A DNA stretch of 64,000 nt, taken from the NCBI GenBank assembly GCA_022749755.1, contig CM040445.1, positions 14,901,182-14,965,181 on the forward strand, in the 5' to 3' direction. Positions 38,196-51,355 of this stretch are shown in pieces. The notes below the pieces were generated by a model that saw nothing but the letters and a program-made list of their open reading frames with translations, did not search any database and was not told the origin of the DNA. Every line of letters begins with the position of its first letter. The stretch's first letter is position 1. The DNA comes from Azadirachta indica. Lineage: Eukaryota > Streptophyta > Magnoliopsida > Sapindales > Meliaceae. The translations under genes and the position numbers were made by a program.

Positions 38196-38227
38196 GATTC
38201 ATTCATATATATATATATATGAACAAA

Positions 38228-38450
38228 TCAATATCCTCATATTTTTACACATATTCTTATTCTATTTTGTAAACTATTGGATATGAGCACTACCAATAGT
38301 TAAGACTGCATTTAGTATGTACATTAATTATACTATATTAATTATGCATTAATCATATATGTTGGATTTAATGTTACCACAAAAAGTGCTTAAATCCAAC
38401 AATCGACAATTGATGTAAAACTATAAATAAAAATATGAAATTGTGGACAA
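38228..38450. mobile_element. Small palindromic MITE-like element
   Basis: Same family: ATATTTTTACACATATTCTT arm, central ATTAATTATACTATATTAAT, opposite arm TAAAAATATGAAATTGTGG. Diverged copy directly next to the one at 37985-38195. Confidence 0.55.
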
Positions 38451-38945
38451 GTTTGAAAAATATTTTAATGCTCTTTTTTCAATACAATTGTTTAATAATA
38501 ATACGTTATAATATTTTTTATATAAATTCAGTTTAGTTATAATATGATTTTAAATTATAAACATAATTAAAATAAATACCCATATTCTATAATTTATAAA
38601 TAAAATGGTAGATTTATGAATTCGTTTAGTATGGTCAAGAAGTCATACGATTGTAAATATTAGTTGATTTATCTTTTCAAGCGGTAAGAAATCTAAGATC
38701 CAAAATCTACTCAAATTAAGTTAAGTAATTAAGGGTTGAATTTATTTTCTTATAAATGTTTAAAAAAATATGTTTCTTAAAAAAAATGACTTGTGGGATT
38801 ATTTGATAAAATTTATTCAAATCCTGTGTTTGATGCACACAATATAGCTTAGGATAGTTTATCTTAAACCCAAGTATTTATAGTATAAAAGTAAGTTTTT
38901 TTATTCCAATAATTTTAGAGATATATTTTTCACAATATTTGTAAA

Positions 38946-40334
38946 GGAGTATTTTTAGTTTCCTCTCCTAACATATTGAAAACTATCAGTTTGCGGAAAG
39001 ATTTAAGGAAAGACTCACTTACTTTGTCTGAACTATCCATTTTCGTTAGTTGACCGTTAACCCTAAGGATAAAATTGTAAATGAGGTGGATTGCTTAAGA
39101 GAAATTAATAGATACCCCTCTAGGGTATTGGAAAACAATAGATATGCCGTTATATTTTAAAAATGACAAATACCCCTTTAAACTATTGAAAAACGGAAAA
39201 TACCCTCCTAAAGCTACTATGCAATCATGTAAAAATAACTATTTTGCCCTTATTTATTTAGAAGGCATATTAATTAACCATTTTAATCCAGTTATTAATA
39301 TATGATAACTAATATATCCTTATGATCTATTTTTTGATAATTATGTATTTAATATTTTTCATAATTATCTCTAAATTATTATTAATATTTTAAAATTGTC
39401 ATTATATTAATAATATTCAATTTTTTAAGAATAATTTATCGTAAATTATATAAATTATTTTATTTATAAATTAATAGAGTTATGTATAAATTATATAAAT
39501 ATTCTCAAAAAATATAAATAATATAATTCATAAAATACAAATATTATTCGGGTTTTATTTTAATTAATTGTGTTATAAATTAAGAATATTTGGTTATAAA
39601 CTACATAAATTATTTAAGTTATTGTGTTTATAAATTAATTCAATTATGTATTAATTATATAAATATTCTCAAAATTATAAATTATACAGACAATTAAAAT
39701 AAATCCAAACTAATATTTGGACTTCATGAATATATTATTTATAATTTTAAGATTATATAAATCCCAAATATTCAATATGATATTTATTCATCAAAAATAT
39801 TCTCAAAATATAAATAATATAATTTATGTAATTCAAATATAATTTGAGATTTATTTTAGTTGATTGGTTATAAATTAATATAATGACAATAAAATTATTT
39901 AAAATATTAATAATAATTTAAAGATAATTATCAAAAATATTGAATACATAATTATCTAAAAAATAATCATAAGATATATTGGTTATTATGTATTAATAAC
40001 TGACTTAAAATAATTAATTAATATGTCTTCTAAATATATAAGAGTAAAATAATCATTTTGCATGATCATAATAGTTTTAGGGGTATTTGCCATTTTCTAA
40101 TAGTTCAAGAGATATCTATTGTTTTCAAAATATCTGGGGTATCTACCGTTTTTCAATACCCAAGGAGATATCTACTAATTTCTCTTAAGCAATCCACGTC
40201 ATTTACAATTTTACCCTTAAAGTTAACAATCTAACAGTGATGGGTGGTTCGGAAAAGATAAGTGAGTTTTTCTTCAAACCTTTCCGCAAACTAATGGTTT
40301 ACAATACCTTGGGGAGGAAACTGAAAATATCACT
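38946..40334. mobile_element. 1.39-kb foldback element with perfect 9-bp TSD (Mutator-like)
   Basis: The left TIR GGAGTATTTTTAGTTTCCTC pairs with the reverse complement of the right TIR AGTGATATTTTCAGTTTCCT. The arms pair for 400 bp or more (shared GTTTGCGGAAAG, GTGGATTGCTTAAGAGAAAT, ATTAATTA). Pairing continues at lower quality into the AT-rich centre, so the whole unit is close to palindromic. It is bounded by perfect ATTTGTAAA duplications (38937-38945 and 40335-40343). Nine-bp duplications and long TIRs point to the Mutator superfamily. No ORF. Confidence 0.88.
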
Positions 40335-41170
40335 ATTTGTAAAATTTAAATATTATTACCTACATGAAATTTGATAAATAAGAAAAAATATACCTTTATA
40401 AACAAAATTTATACATAAACATTTATTGTGACAAATAAAAATTATTTGAATATTTAAAAATTTGAATTATTATATAAATATTTAGTTAATTTCTCTTTGA
40501 ATTAATTTAATAATTTTTAATAATCTAAATTTATATTTTATAATGTAATAAATGTATAGACAAGCATTTACTATTACAAATAAAAATTATTTAAATATCT
40601 AACAATTAAATATAAAACAATATTTAAATAATCGATTTTTTATTTACAATAATTGAGTAATAAAATTATATAGTATTATCCATTCCACTTTCTACACTAC
40701 TCCAAATATATATAGGATACTACTAAATATAATTCATTATAATCATATGTTACTTAGTCCACTACAATCTAGCCTTCATGTATTACTCACTCCCTCCTTA
40801 CAATATTATGCAAGAAATTAAATATTCATAAAACACAAATATAGAAAATAAAATTATCATAGTTGCGATAGTTACTATTTTTACCTTCTATTTAAAACGT
40901 AAAAATTTAACCCCTCTCAAATGTAAAGTAAGGATTAATTTTTCTCTTATAAAATGAAAATAAATTTCACTTGAATTGAGTACAAATTTGCTGGAATGAT
41001 ATCAAAGTAAATTTGAATATAACTTCTGACCTCTAATAAATGCATTACATGAGTCACAAATGATAATATATACACTTCATTCTTGAATTGGATGCAAGCA
41101 TCCGCTAATAATATTAAATTAGAATGGATCAAAATTTCTTATTTTTAATAAATTTTACGAAATATTAATA

Positions 41171-42350
41171 GAGGTTTCAACACATACCTTTCCTGAGGTT
41201 TGAGATTTTAACACTTAAATGAAAAGTTTAAGAAAAGGCACACTTAACTCCCCTGAACTATTAATTAACCATCCAATTTTATTTATATGAGTATAATACC
41301 CTTAATTGCTTTAAAGTAAAGTATAAGAAATTCAATTTGTATGTAATCAAAAATAATTTTAATTTATATTTATTTAAAAATTAGAAATTTAATTAGTGAC
41401 AATTTAATTTGTAATTTTAATACTTAAATAGAAATTTTAAGAAAAGATACATTTATCTCCTTTGAACCGTCAATTGACCATGTATGTTTACTTAAAATGA
41501 CTATAATACCCTTAATTGCTTCAAAATAAAGTTTAAAAAACTCAATTCTAATTTATTTGATGTTCAAAAAATTAAAATAATTAAAATTTTGATTAATGAA
41601 AATTATAATTTATATTCATTTAATATTTATTTAAATTAAAAATTTATTTAATGATATTTAAAATTAGCAATTTAGTCATGTTGATATTTTTTCTAATTTT
41701 CCGTCATTACGTAGTTCCATCAAATTTTTTGTGTAAACCCTAAAGTTTACATTTACTTTACGAGTCATAAGATTGATATTGAATTGTGGATTTAATATGA
41801 ATGTGTATGACATAAATTTTGTATTAAAGTGTTTTTATAAGAAGAGTGAGATTCATAAGACTATAAAATTGTTTAGTGAAATAAAAAAAATATAGTTTAT
41901 TGTTGGAGAATTTACAAAAGAGAGGAGTAAGAAAAGCGGCGACTTTGCATATTAGAATTTGAAATTTGGATAAGTATGATATATGAATAAAAATTAAATT
42001 CCTATTTTGAGTAAATATTAAATAAATATAAATTAAAATTATCAAGTTAAATTATCATTAATTAAATTCTTAATTTTAATAAATATTAAATACACGTAAA
42101 TTAAAATTATTAAATTAAATTGGCATTAATTAAATTTCTAATTTTTAAATAAATATAAATTAAAATTATTTTTAATTACATACAAATTAAATTTTTTATA
42201 CTTTACTTTGAAATAATTAAGAGTATTATAATCATATAAATAAAATTGGATGGTTAACTAATGATTCAGGGGAGGTAAGTATGCTTTTTTTTAAACATTT
42301 CATTTAAGTGTTAAAATTTCAAAACTTATGAAAGGAACGTATTAAAACCC
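41171..42350. mobile_element. 1.18-kb long-TIR element with nested TIR copy (Mutator-like)
   Basis: Left end GAGGTTTCAACACATACCTT; reverse complement of right end GGGTTTTAATACGTTCCTTT. They pair for about 300 bp (shared TTTTAACACTTAAATGAAA, TTAACCATCCAATTTTATTT, TAATTTATATTTATTTAAAA). Flanks AATATTAATA and AATAGTAATA give a 9-10 bp duplication with one mismatch. A second, diverged copy of the left arm follows inside it at about 41405-41565 (TACTTAAATAGAAATTTTAA...ATAATACCCTTAATTGCTTC). Confidence 0.82.
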
Positions 42351-45300
42351 AATAGTAATACATTGTATATATAATTTATAACTTGCAAAAAAATAAATAA
42401 AAACCTAAGTAACTAGTAATGACATGTTGAAACGACCCTTCAACTGCTACTGATTCCTACCACATATAATTGAAATCATGATCAATTAGTCCTCTTAGCT
42501 TTTGGGACAAGACAATAATACGTGTCCTTTCCCATGGGCCATATTTGAGGCCACTTATTACATATTGATTCTGTTTATGTAACAAATTTTCTCCAAATTT
42601 TATTAAAATTAGAATGCATTTCTCTTAAATTAATTTGAAAGAAGAAATCATCCAAATAAAAGTTAATTTTCGGATTATATATTCACTCATCAAACCTCTC
42701 GATATGCTTATGATTGTAATATCAATATTTAAAAATAGTTAAAATTAGTTGCTAAATTATTTCAACAAAAATACTATTAAATATCTTTGAATTTCTTAAA
42801 AATTATAATTACCTCCCATTCCCATAAACATCATTAATATACACGTGGAGTATAAAATCAAGGAGTTAATAATCTAAAAACTAATCCAGACAAATTAAAA
42901 TACATATATATTCCGTTCCATACACTTTTTTTTCAAAAATTTTAAATTTTACTTTAAAACTTTAATTTTTATAAAATATTAAATTAAAAAAATATGTAAC
43001 AATGAATCTAATATAGTATAACAAAACCGCCCCCCAAAAAATGTGACTTTCATTGGAACTCCAATGTTTTTCTCAATAATTAATTTTCAGAGGGCCCAGA
43101 ATTATTATTGTGTCATAGAGAAATTGAGTATACTGTGTAGTCGTACCACTAATAATTGCTCTTCGGTCAGTGCTATAATTTACATACTTCCTAAATTTAG
43201 TAAACATGATTAATTAGGTTTATTTAATTTTTATATTTTTTAAATTTTCCACACACATTTATTTTGAGATTTAAAGATCTAATCTTTGTTACACTTTCAG
43301 AGTACAACTTATGATACGATATAATTATTTGACACAAATTTAATGTTATTAAATGAGTTTAAATTTAAAAAAATTAATATAAATAATATTCATATCATAT
43401 TTGTATTTAATTATTTTAATCGATTTACTCGTTAAAAATATTTTTACAACCCTTTTAAAATTATTATTAATTTTTATTATTTTTGTAAAATATTTAAAAT
43501 GAAAAAAATATTTACATCATCTTATCCAAATCTAATGTGCAAACAAATTCTATATATAAATATAATAAAAATACTAAAAAAATTAAAAATCCTAATTTTA
43601 TTAAGTATGTCTACACGAATAATCATATCTAAACGATCATGTCTAAACAGATAATCGTGTCAAAACAAATTGTGTCCTGATACATTTATAATTTGTTCAG
43701 ATACAATTAATAAATTGGTCATATCCGTATTTAAATTTTTGACACAATTAATAAACAAATCAAATTCGCATTGACTAAAAATTTTATTATACTCACTAAT
43801 AACACAAGAATACAATGCGTTTATATAAATTGTCATATATAATTATACTAACTTTAAAAAAAAAATTAAATTCTCTATTGCTATTATATTTAATTTGTAA
43901 AATGGTTATGTGATAATTGTAATCAAATTCTTTAAGGTGTAAAGTAAAAGAGACTAATTATTCCTATTCTTTAAGGTGTAGTTATTGTGGAACTGCAGTT
44001 TAAATTTTTTCTTCTTCTTCTTCTTATTAATTCTTTTTGGGTTGTGATCCCATAACTTTTTACAGTAGATTCGACTACTACCATTTCTCCAAAAAGCTAA
44101 TAATTTTTTTAAGAAAAGTCAATCGTACAGGTCCTGTCAATGATCGGTGGTTCCGAGCACTGTAAAAGTTCCATTTAATGACTTTAAAGCTTCATTTAAA
44201 GACTTTAACGTTTGTTATATATATATATATATATATATATATTTTATATAAAATTTTATATCGATTACAAACAGTTAAATATAAATATATTTAATAATTA
44301 AAATTATATTTAACTATATAATTAATATATTTATAAAAATTATTAATTTTATTCATCATATCCTTATAAATAATTAAAATATATTTTATATATTTATAAA
44401 TAAATATATTTTAATTCAATAATTAAAAATTATTTAAATTTCAAAATTTATCGTAAGGTAAATTTTAATTTATTTTATTTAAACATAATTATCAAATTTT
44501 TCTATGAATGAAAATAAATCATATTTAAATATCATATTAAAAATATATAGACATTAAATGTAACACGTATATGTAATTAATATATAATAAATATATATTT
44601 AATCATTAAAAATATTTAAATTCAGTAATATATAAATGATATAAAAAATATGTAAAATTATAAGGTCAGAATTTAATCCCTCCTCCACTCTTTCTCTATA
44701 TATGTATATATATTGTGATTATGCACTCATGGATGATAAAAACGACATGTGATGCATTAATGCTATTTGGTCTATTTAATCACCAAAGTATTCATTTGTT
44801 TGGGAGCAGCTCATCTCATCTTATCTCTACTGTAAAACCGATAAGTACTAATCAAATTGAAACATTAACTCTTTTCCCACTCAAGAGAAGAAAGAATATA
44901 TGTATATGCAATCTTCTCTTCACACACAGACACCACAAAAAAGGAAAATATATACAAATAAATAAATAAATAAAAAGAGATGTTGTTTTCTTTTATTTTC
45001 TTATATGCTACAAATTAAATTCAATAGGAAACAGGATAAGGATAAACTCGTGAGCAGTGTGCAAACAACGTTGGTCTTCCAAAAAAAAAAAAATTTTAAG
45101 GATATTAAAAAGATGTAATACCAAGTGTATTAGAATGTAATATTATAGCATTAATTATGTATAGAGTAATATCTAACTATATTTTCGTTAGTTTCGTCAG
45201 TTTGTAGAGAAGTACGTAAAAATATCATTTCAATAAATTCATAAAAATTTTAGAAAAAAACTTAGTGAATGTTATAATTATATATATTTTATTTCCATCC

Positions 45301-45675
45301 TTTAATTTGTAGAGGGACAAAAACATTATTAATTTCAATAAAATCTAATAAACTTACGGAAAATAAATTTGTAAAGACTTGAGCATTAAATACTGAGTTA
45401 TATGACAATACTTATCACTCTATCATTTATATATTTAACTACAAAAATGTAGCTTAATGTTATATTATACATAATTAAATCCTGTAGTTTTAATACATAT
45501 TATTATATCATATTGAAAAAACAATCCATTTCAAAGTAGTTAAGTAAAATAACCCTAATTTTAGTATCCCATTATTCTATAATATTGTAAGGAAAATCAT
45601 TGAAAGCATAGAAGACTTGATGTTGTAGTATTGAATATTGAACATTAATTAGGCAATAGCTGATTAAGACAGAAG

Positions 45676-45707
<32 letters not shown>

Positions 45708-45709
45708 TT

Positions 45710-45918
45710 TATGCAAGTGAAAATTGCCATGTGAGTAATTAAATGGTCATCATAATTCATTGTTTCTTTCTCTTCATTGCATTGCATTGCATTACATGCA
45801 TGTAGACCAATACAATATATATATATATATATATATGCACGTGAAAACTGCCATGTGAGTAATTAAATGGTCGTCATAATTCATTGCATTGCATTACATG
45901 CATGTAGACCAATAAAAT
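45710..45918 (+). repeat. Tandem duplication of an ~85-105 bp unit
   Basis: Unit 1 (45710-45815) and unit 2 (45834-45918) share GCCATGTGAGTAATTAAATG, TCATAATTCATTG and GCATTACATGCATGTAGACC. Each is preceded by a (TA)n run. Unit 1 carries an extra TTTCTTTCTCTTCATTGCAT segment. Confidence 0.85.
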
Positions 45919-46109
45919 CTCTTCAAATAATTCATGAAAAAGTCAAAGAAAATTAAGCAATTAACAAAGCATGCAGTAAGTCTTAGACACTTTTCAACCG
46001 ACCTTCCTTCCTCTCTTGCGTGCATTTTTGTTACACAAATTTGACTTTGGATGCATGGAAATATGAAATCATGACTTTTATAGTCGGAGGAATCCATCAC
46101 CCCCTCAAC

Positions 46110-46720
46110 TTTAGACACTTTTTTATAACATTTTTAAATTATTAAATTTAAATATTTTTTAATAATTAGAATTGAATTTAATATATATTAATTATAATAC
46201 ATTAATTACATATATTCAACTTAATTTTAATCATTAAAAATATTTAAATCTATTTATATACAAATAATATAAAAATATATATAAAGTTAAAGGACTGCAT
46301 ATTCGTCCCCATATATATAACAACTTAATTTAATACAATTTCTTACACTTTTTGTATATTATTATATTTAAACACTTTTAATGACCGGTATTATATCTCA
46401 TATGTACATTAATTATATCTATCTTAAATTTAATTTCAATAATTAAAAATGCTTGAATGTAATAAATTATGTAAGAAATTATGTAAAATTAAAGAGTTGT
46501 TTATTCGTTGTATATACATATATATATATTTTTTTACTTTTATTTTTTTATATTATTTATAAATCATTATATTTAAACCCTTTCAATAATTAAAAAATTT
46601 AGATATCACATATAAATTAATTATATATTAATTATATATATATTGTAATCATTGAAAGTAACTAGATCCAATATAGTTTACAAATAGTGTCAGAAATTGT
46701 ATAAAATTATATATATTTAA
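46110..46720. mobile_element. Three adjacent small palindromic MITE-like copies
   Basis: Copies at about 46110-46300, 46318-46510 and 46515-46715 share inward-facing arms built of TTATTTAAACATTTTTAATA-type text on both strands around an ATTAATTATATATTAATTAT centre. The first ends with reverse-complement text GACGAATATGCAGTCCTTTA, like the GACGAATTAGTAGTCTATTA start at 49970. Confidence 0.6.
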
Positions 46721-48639
46721 AATAGCTAAGTAAAATAATTTTTAAAATTTATACTTTTAATAACTAAAAAAAAGTAACATAGATTACTTGGGTTACTAGA
46801 TCTTGAAACACTAATCAAATTCCAAAATTTTTTTGATGATATGAAGAGTTTTCTAGAAAAGTTTATGCAATTAAAGGGATTTCTTTTTGTCTTCTTATGC
46901 AATTAAGGGATTTCATTTTTTTGTCTTCGACAAAATGATAAAGAAATTTTTGCAAAGACATTTAAATAAAAAAGCTTCATGTAGAGAGTTTCATAAAGTA
47001 AACAATCCCATTGATCAAGAGGCATTATAAAAATCATATCTATGTGATTTTGACATCTTGATAAATACATCTTGATTAATATGTTATTAGATAATATTAG
47101 TTATTTTAAATTCTATTTTTATTTAGAATATTTCAAAATATGAAAATAATACTATTTTTCAAAAAAAAATTTAAAAAGTATATTTAACATTTTCCTTAAA
47201 TAATTTTATTAATCAAATTAAGTTAGGTACCCAGACATTAATTAGTACACGATGTTTAATAAATAAAATTATTAAAATTCAATTCTTTAAAATATTTCTA
47301 CCATACTCATTTTACAATCTTATTTTCATAATTTAATGTTTACAAAATATTGTTAAGGGAATTCATGAAGCTCAAAATTTTAAATCAAAAACACTAATTT
47401 TACTTTCATTTTTCTCATAAAAATACTAAAAAAATTTCTAATTATTCTTGAAGAAAGAAATAGCATAACAGGGGAGAAAAAGGAGCAAAAATAAAGAGAA
47501 AAACTTAAATAGAACGATGTCAAAAGAACTATCTAACGTAAAGTTTTAAATTTTTTTCTCTTCTCATTATCATTACCAAAACGATTTTTAATTTTTAAAA
47601 TAGATATATATGTGACAGAAATTTATTGAATGGGTAACAAATGACCAGGTACATCCATAAAATTTATTTTTACATAAATAAAACGATACCAAACTATGTA
47701 ATTGTTTAATATCATGAGTGCCTGTTCAAACATGAGTTCTGGAAAGACGTCGGCCAAGCCTTTTTGTTTTGGGGTTAACCCAATGCTTTCCCAATACCCA
47801 TTCCTTTTCTTTTGGGCTTGTGATTAATTGAAAAACATCTTCAAATTGTATTGTGAGCCTTGAAAAGTGCTTCTTATTTGTATAGAACAAGAGAATCAAA
47901 TCTTAGGGCCTGTCTTCTTCTTCTTCTTTCTTTCTTTCTTTCTTTCTTTCTTTTTTTTATTTTATTTTATATAATATGAATAGATTTGAAATACGAATAA
48001 ATTTAAATAATCTTAAATAATATATTTAATTTTTTTATTTATCTTATCTAAATATAAATATTTAAAAATTAATAATTTTGTTTAGTATATTCTTCTAAAT
48101 AATTAAGATAAATTTTACATATTAAAAAATGAATGATTTTTTTAAGAGTATTATTTAAAAAAACACGTGATTAATGATAAGTAAATAATAGAATTTTTAT
48201 TCCCTGTATAGCATAGCTTACTATTACCATAAATAGTTCTCTTCAATAATAGATAGAGAAGTGTAGTGAGGTTGTTGGGACGGATGATATAAACATAATG
48301 GGAATGGAATAATTAATTATTTAATATTAATATTAATTTATATTTGAAATAAAGTTAAACGTTTACTTTTTTTGTTGGTTGGTTTAACTTCAAAGTCGAA
48401 ACTTGTAAAAAAAAGAAATTAATTAATTAGACAAGTATTAGTAATTTGATACTATTTCAAGTTCTTTATGTCCTTTTTCTAAACCTACCTTTACCGAGCG
48501 TTTACTTTCTTTTGGCATTCCATTTTTTGTCTTTTAATTTGAAAGTGAATTTTTATTTATTAATTTATTTGCTGGGTAGTTGAGAATTTTTTTAATTTTT
48601 TATTTTTTCACTAATATCAATACTTAATTATAAGTATTA

Positions 48640-48775
48640 ATTTGTTCGTTAGTATAATTCAGATGATTTAAGACATGCTTGACGCTTTCAAATTATTTTA
48701 AATTTAATAATAATAAAGAAGAAAGAATTGATATTTTGTGAATGTGATTTTTCACTTTTATCCAAAAGTTTTAAA
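48640..48775 (+). repeat. Dispersed repeat, copy B
   Basis: Second copy of the repeat at 1205-1335, same orientation, diverged. Family unknown. Confidence 0.45.
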
Positions 48776-49685
48776 AAAATAAAAAATATATATAAGTATT
48801 AATTTATAGAAACCTATTTCAATAAATTTTAATAAACTTGTATGGTACTAATAAAACCATTAAAAAAAATAATGTTTCCTCTCAAATTTTTTAATAATAA
48901 TAATAATAATTGACTTCAATTCTATTGTCATCTTTCCCCTCTTATTTGTCAACATTGTCAAGTTTGAATTTAAAGAAAACATTGAGAATAAACAAAACTT
49001 TTTAAAAAAAATTAACAAGGTTCTTTTAAAAAAATCAAATTGCAACATGGACTTTCTTTAAAAAAAAAAAAGAAATTTTAAATCGCAACATGATTTCAAG
49101 TTGTTTTGAAATTACTAACTAATACGAGTAAATTTAATTATAAAATGAAACTTATATTAAGTATTCGAAAATTTATTTATAATAATTATACATACATTCC
49201 TACATGGACAAATAAATAGATAATTTGGAAATGTAAAATTGTAATATGAAGAAAGAAGTTATAAATATAACCTTTTTTTATAGTTAATATCACAATCACA
49301 GGTCTATTGTGAGTTTATCAAATAGAGTAATTTTTACCTCCACAATATATTATATTTGGAAAGAAATCAATCTCTCCTTTGGAAGAAAGTAAATCAATTA
49401 TCCTACCCAAGGATAGTTGACATAAATATGATATTTTAAACAATAATGATTGAGAATACAAATTTCTCTATAAATTTTGCGAATACAAATTGATGTTATA
49501 ATACTATATTATTCCCATATACATTATATATTTTACATATTTTAGTTTACTTTTATAAATATTTCTTTTTTATATATATATATATATACACCCTATATTT
49601 GGATTGTTGGATTGCTGAAAATGTAATTCAATGGTCAATTTAAAGTAAAAATGACTTATAAATTATATTGAAGAATTTCTCTATG

Positions 49686-49688
<3 letters not shown>

Positions 49689-49724
<36 letters not shown>
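49689..49724. repeat. (TA)n microsatellite, longest in window
   Basis: About 36 bp of pure TA followed by CACGCACACACAC. Other pure TA runs of about 20 bp or more lie at 44216-44242, 45678-45700, 45815-45836, 21980-22002, 27331-27352 and 29398-29417. Confidence 0.85.
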
Positions 49725-49727
<3 letters not shown>

Positions 49728-49734
49728 GCACACA

Positions 49735-50110
49735 CACCATATTTTTACATGTATGTTTACAGTTATTTTTAACTATTAAATTTTTATACTTCTAACGGTT
49801 AAAATTAAATCTGATATATATATATATAATTAATGTATCATAATTATAATATATATTAAATTTAATTTCAACTGTTAAAAAGTATATAAATTTAACAATA
49901 TAAAATAAATATAAATACATATGTGTAAAAAATATTTTTTTTTTTATTCATCTCTTTTATATATATAAAGACGAATTAGTAGTCTATTAATTTTATATTT
50001 TTTTATATTATTTATAAATTATTAAGTTTAAAATATTTTTAATAATTGACATTATATATTATATTTATATTAAATATATTATAAAATATAAAATTAAATA
50101 TGTGTAATAA
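49735..50110. mobile_element. Two small palindromic MITE-like copies
   Basis: A copy at about 49735-49935 follows the long (TA)n run at 49689-49724. A shorter one at about 49970-50110 starts GACGAATTAGTAGTCTATTA. Same arms as the 46.1-46.7 kb cluster. Confidence 0.5.
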
Positions 50111-50257
50111 TTAGTTTTTCTTATGGTTAGATTTGGTCGCTGGAGCTACATGACTTTGGGTGGGGACCCTAACAGACAAGATAGAAAAAGAAGCAGGCAA
50201 TATATATATATAATAGAGTCATGAATTATTTATATACGTACGGATATTGTGGTTTTA

Positions 50258-50350
50258 ACAACAACTAAGATCCAAACTTATAGGAGCTCTAAGTCTGCAT
50301 AACAACAACTAAGATCCAAACTCATAGGAGCTCTAATTCTACATAACAAC
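50258..50350 (+). repeat. 43-bp tandem duplication
   Basis: AACAACAACTAAGATCCAAA followed by CT-ATAGGAGCTCTAA occurs twice in direct succession, with a third partial start (AACAACACCTAAG). Confidence 0.85.
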
Positions 50351-50599
50351 ACCTAAGCCATTTATTCCAATTGCCTACACTTAAATATTAACTAATTAAA
50401 ATATTAATTGTTTCCCGAACATATTCTTTTTCTTTCTTACTCCACTATGTATACATTTTATTTAAAAAAAAAAATTGGATCCAAATTTACAAAACCCTCC
50501 ACTTTTACCACGTATTATTATTTAAACTCAAAATTATTTATAATATTAGACATATTTCGGGTCACTTACATTATGTCCAAAAAACTTCGCCACCTCTCT

Positions 50600-50825
50600 C
50601 TATATATATATATGTGTATTTATAGTTTATTAATTTTACACATTTATACTATTTGTGAATTATTAAATTTAAATATTTTTAATAGTTGAAATTAAATCTA
50701 ATATATATATTTAATATATAATCAATATATTATAATTAATACACATATAAAATAAGATTTTAACCATTAAAAATATTTAAATTTAATAATTTATAAATGA
50801 TATAGTTAAAGAGTTTTTAATCTTT
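50600..50825. mobile_element. Small palindromic MITE-like copy
   Basis: Arms TTATTAAATTTAAATATTTT and, on the other strand, TTATTAAATTTAAATATTTT again: a nearly perfect hairpin around ATTATAATTAATAC. Preceded by CTCTCTCTATATATATATAT. Confidence 0.65.
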
Positions 50826-50984
50826 TTTTTGTATGTATACTTATTAGTAGTCTAGTAATGATTACTTATTTCCCTTTTTTAAATAGAAAAAGATTGGATC
50901 TTTCATATTAATTTTAATGAAAGTAAGTTTTATTTATACTTGTCATGCGCACACGTGTGTATATATATATATATATAGAGGAGA

Positions 50985-51190
50985 AAGATCAATAACTCTA
51001 TTTTTTATATCAATTTTTAAGTTTAAATATAAATACATCTAATAGTTGACATTAAATCTCAAATATATAATTATTATTTAATCAATACATCATAATTAAT
51101 ATATATATTAAATTCAATGTCAATAGTTAAATGCGTTTAGATTTAAAGGTGGTTAAAAATTAATATAAAAAAATATATAAAAACAATGAA
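50985..51190. mobile_element. Small palindromic MITE-like copy
   Basis: Begins AATAACTCTATTTTTTATAT, ends near AAAAACAATGAAGTTCC, with opposed arms of the same family. Flanked left by (TA)n and right by a (CT)n(TA)n microsatellite at 51200-51238. Confidence 0.55.
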
Positions 51191-51200
51191 GTTCCTGATC

Positions 51201-51236
<36 letters not shown>

Positions 51237-51284
51237 GTATGCATATATGTATGTATTGTGCTGTATGATATTGTGTGCAATGGG

Positions 51285-51355
51285 ATATATTTTCCAGCAG
51301 ATTGAGTTGGCATTTGGTATATTTTCTATCAGATTGAGTTGGCGTTTGGTCCCTT
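51285..51355 (+). repeat. ~36-bp tandem duplication
   Basis: TATATTTTCCAGCAGATTGA then GTTGGCATTTGG is followed at once by TATATTTTCTATCAGATTGA then GTTGGCGTTTGG. Two copies, three substitutions. Confidence 0.85.

Larger units (their letters stand above)
33760..38936. other. SEP-like upstream region and AT-rich intergenic DNA
   Basis: Holds the SEP core promoter, three G-boxes (see entries), a small palindromic MITE-like copy at 34955-35135, TA runs at 35178-35198 and 38202-38220, and two further MITE-like copies at 37985-38195 and 38228-38450. No additional gene recognised. 35.48-35.90 kb has a more balanced composition and could be an undetected conserved or transcribed segment. Confidence 0.5.
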
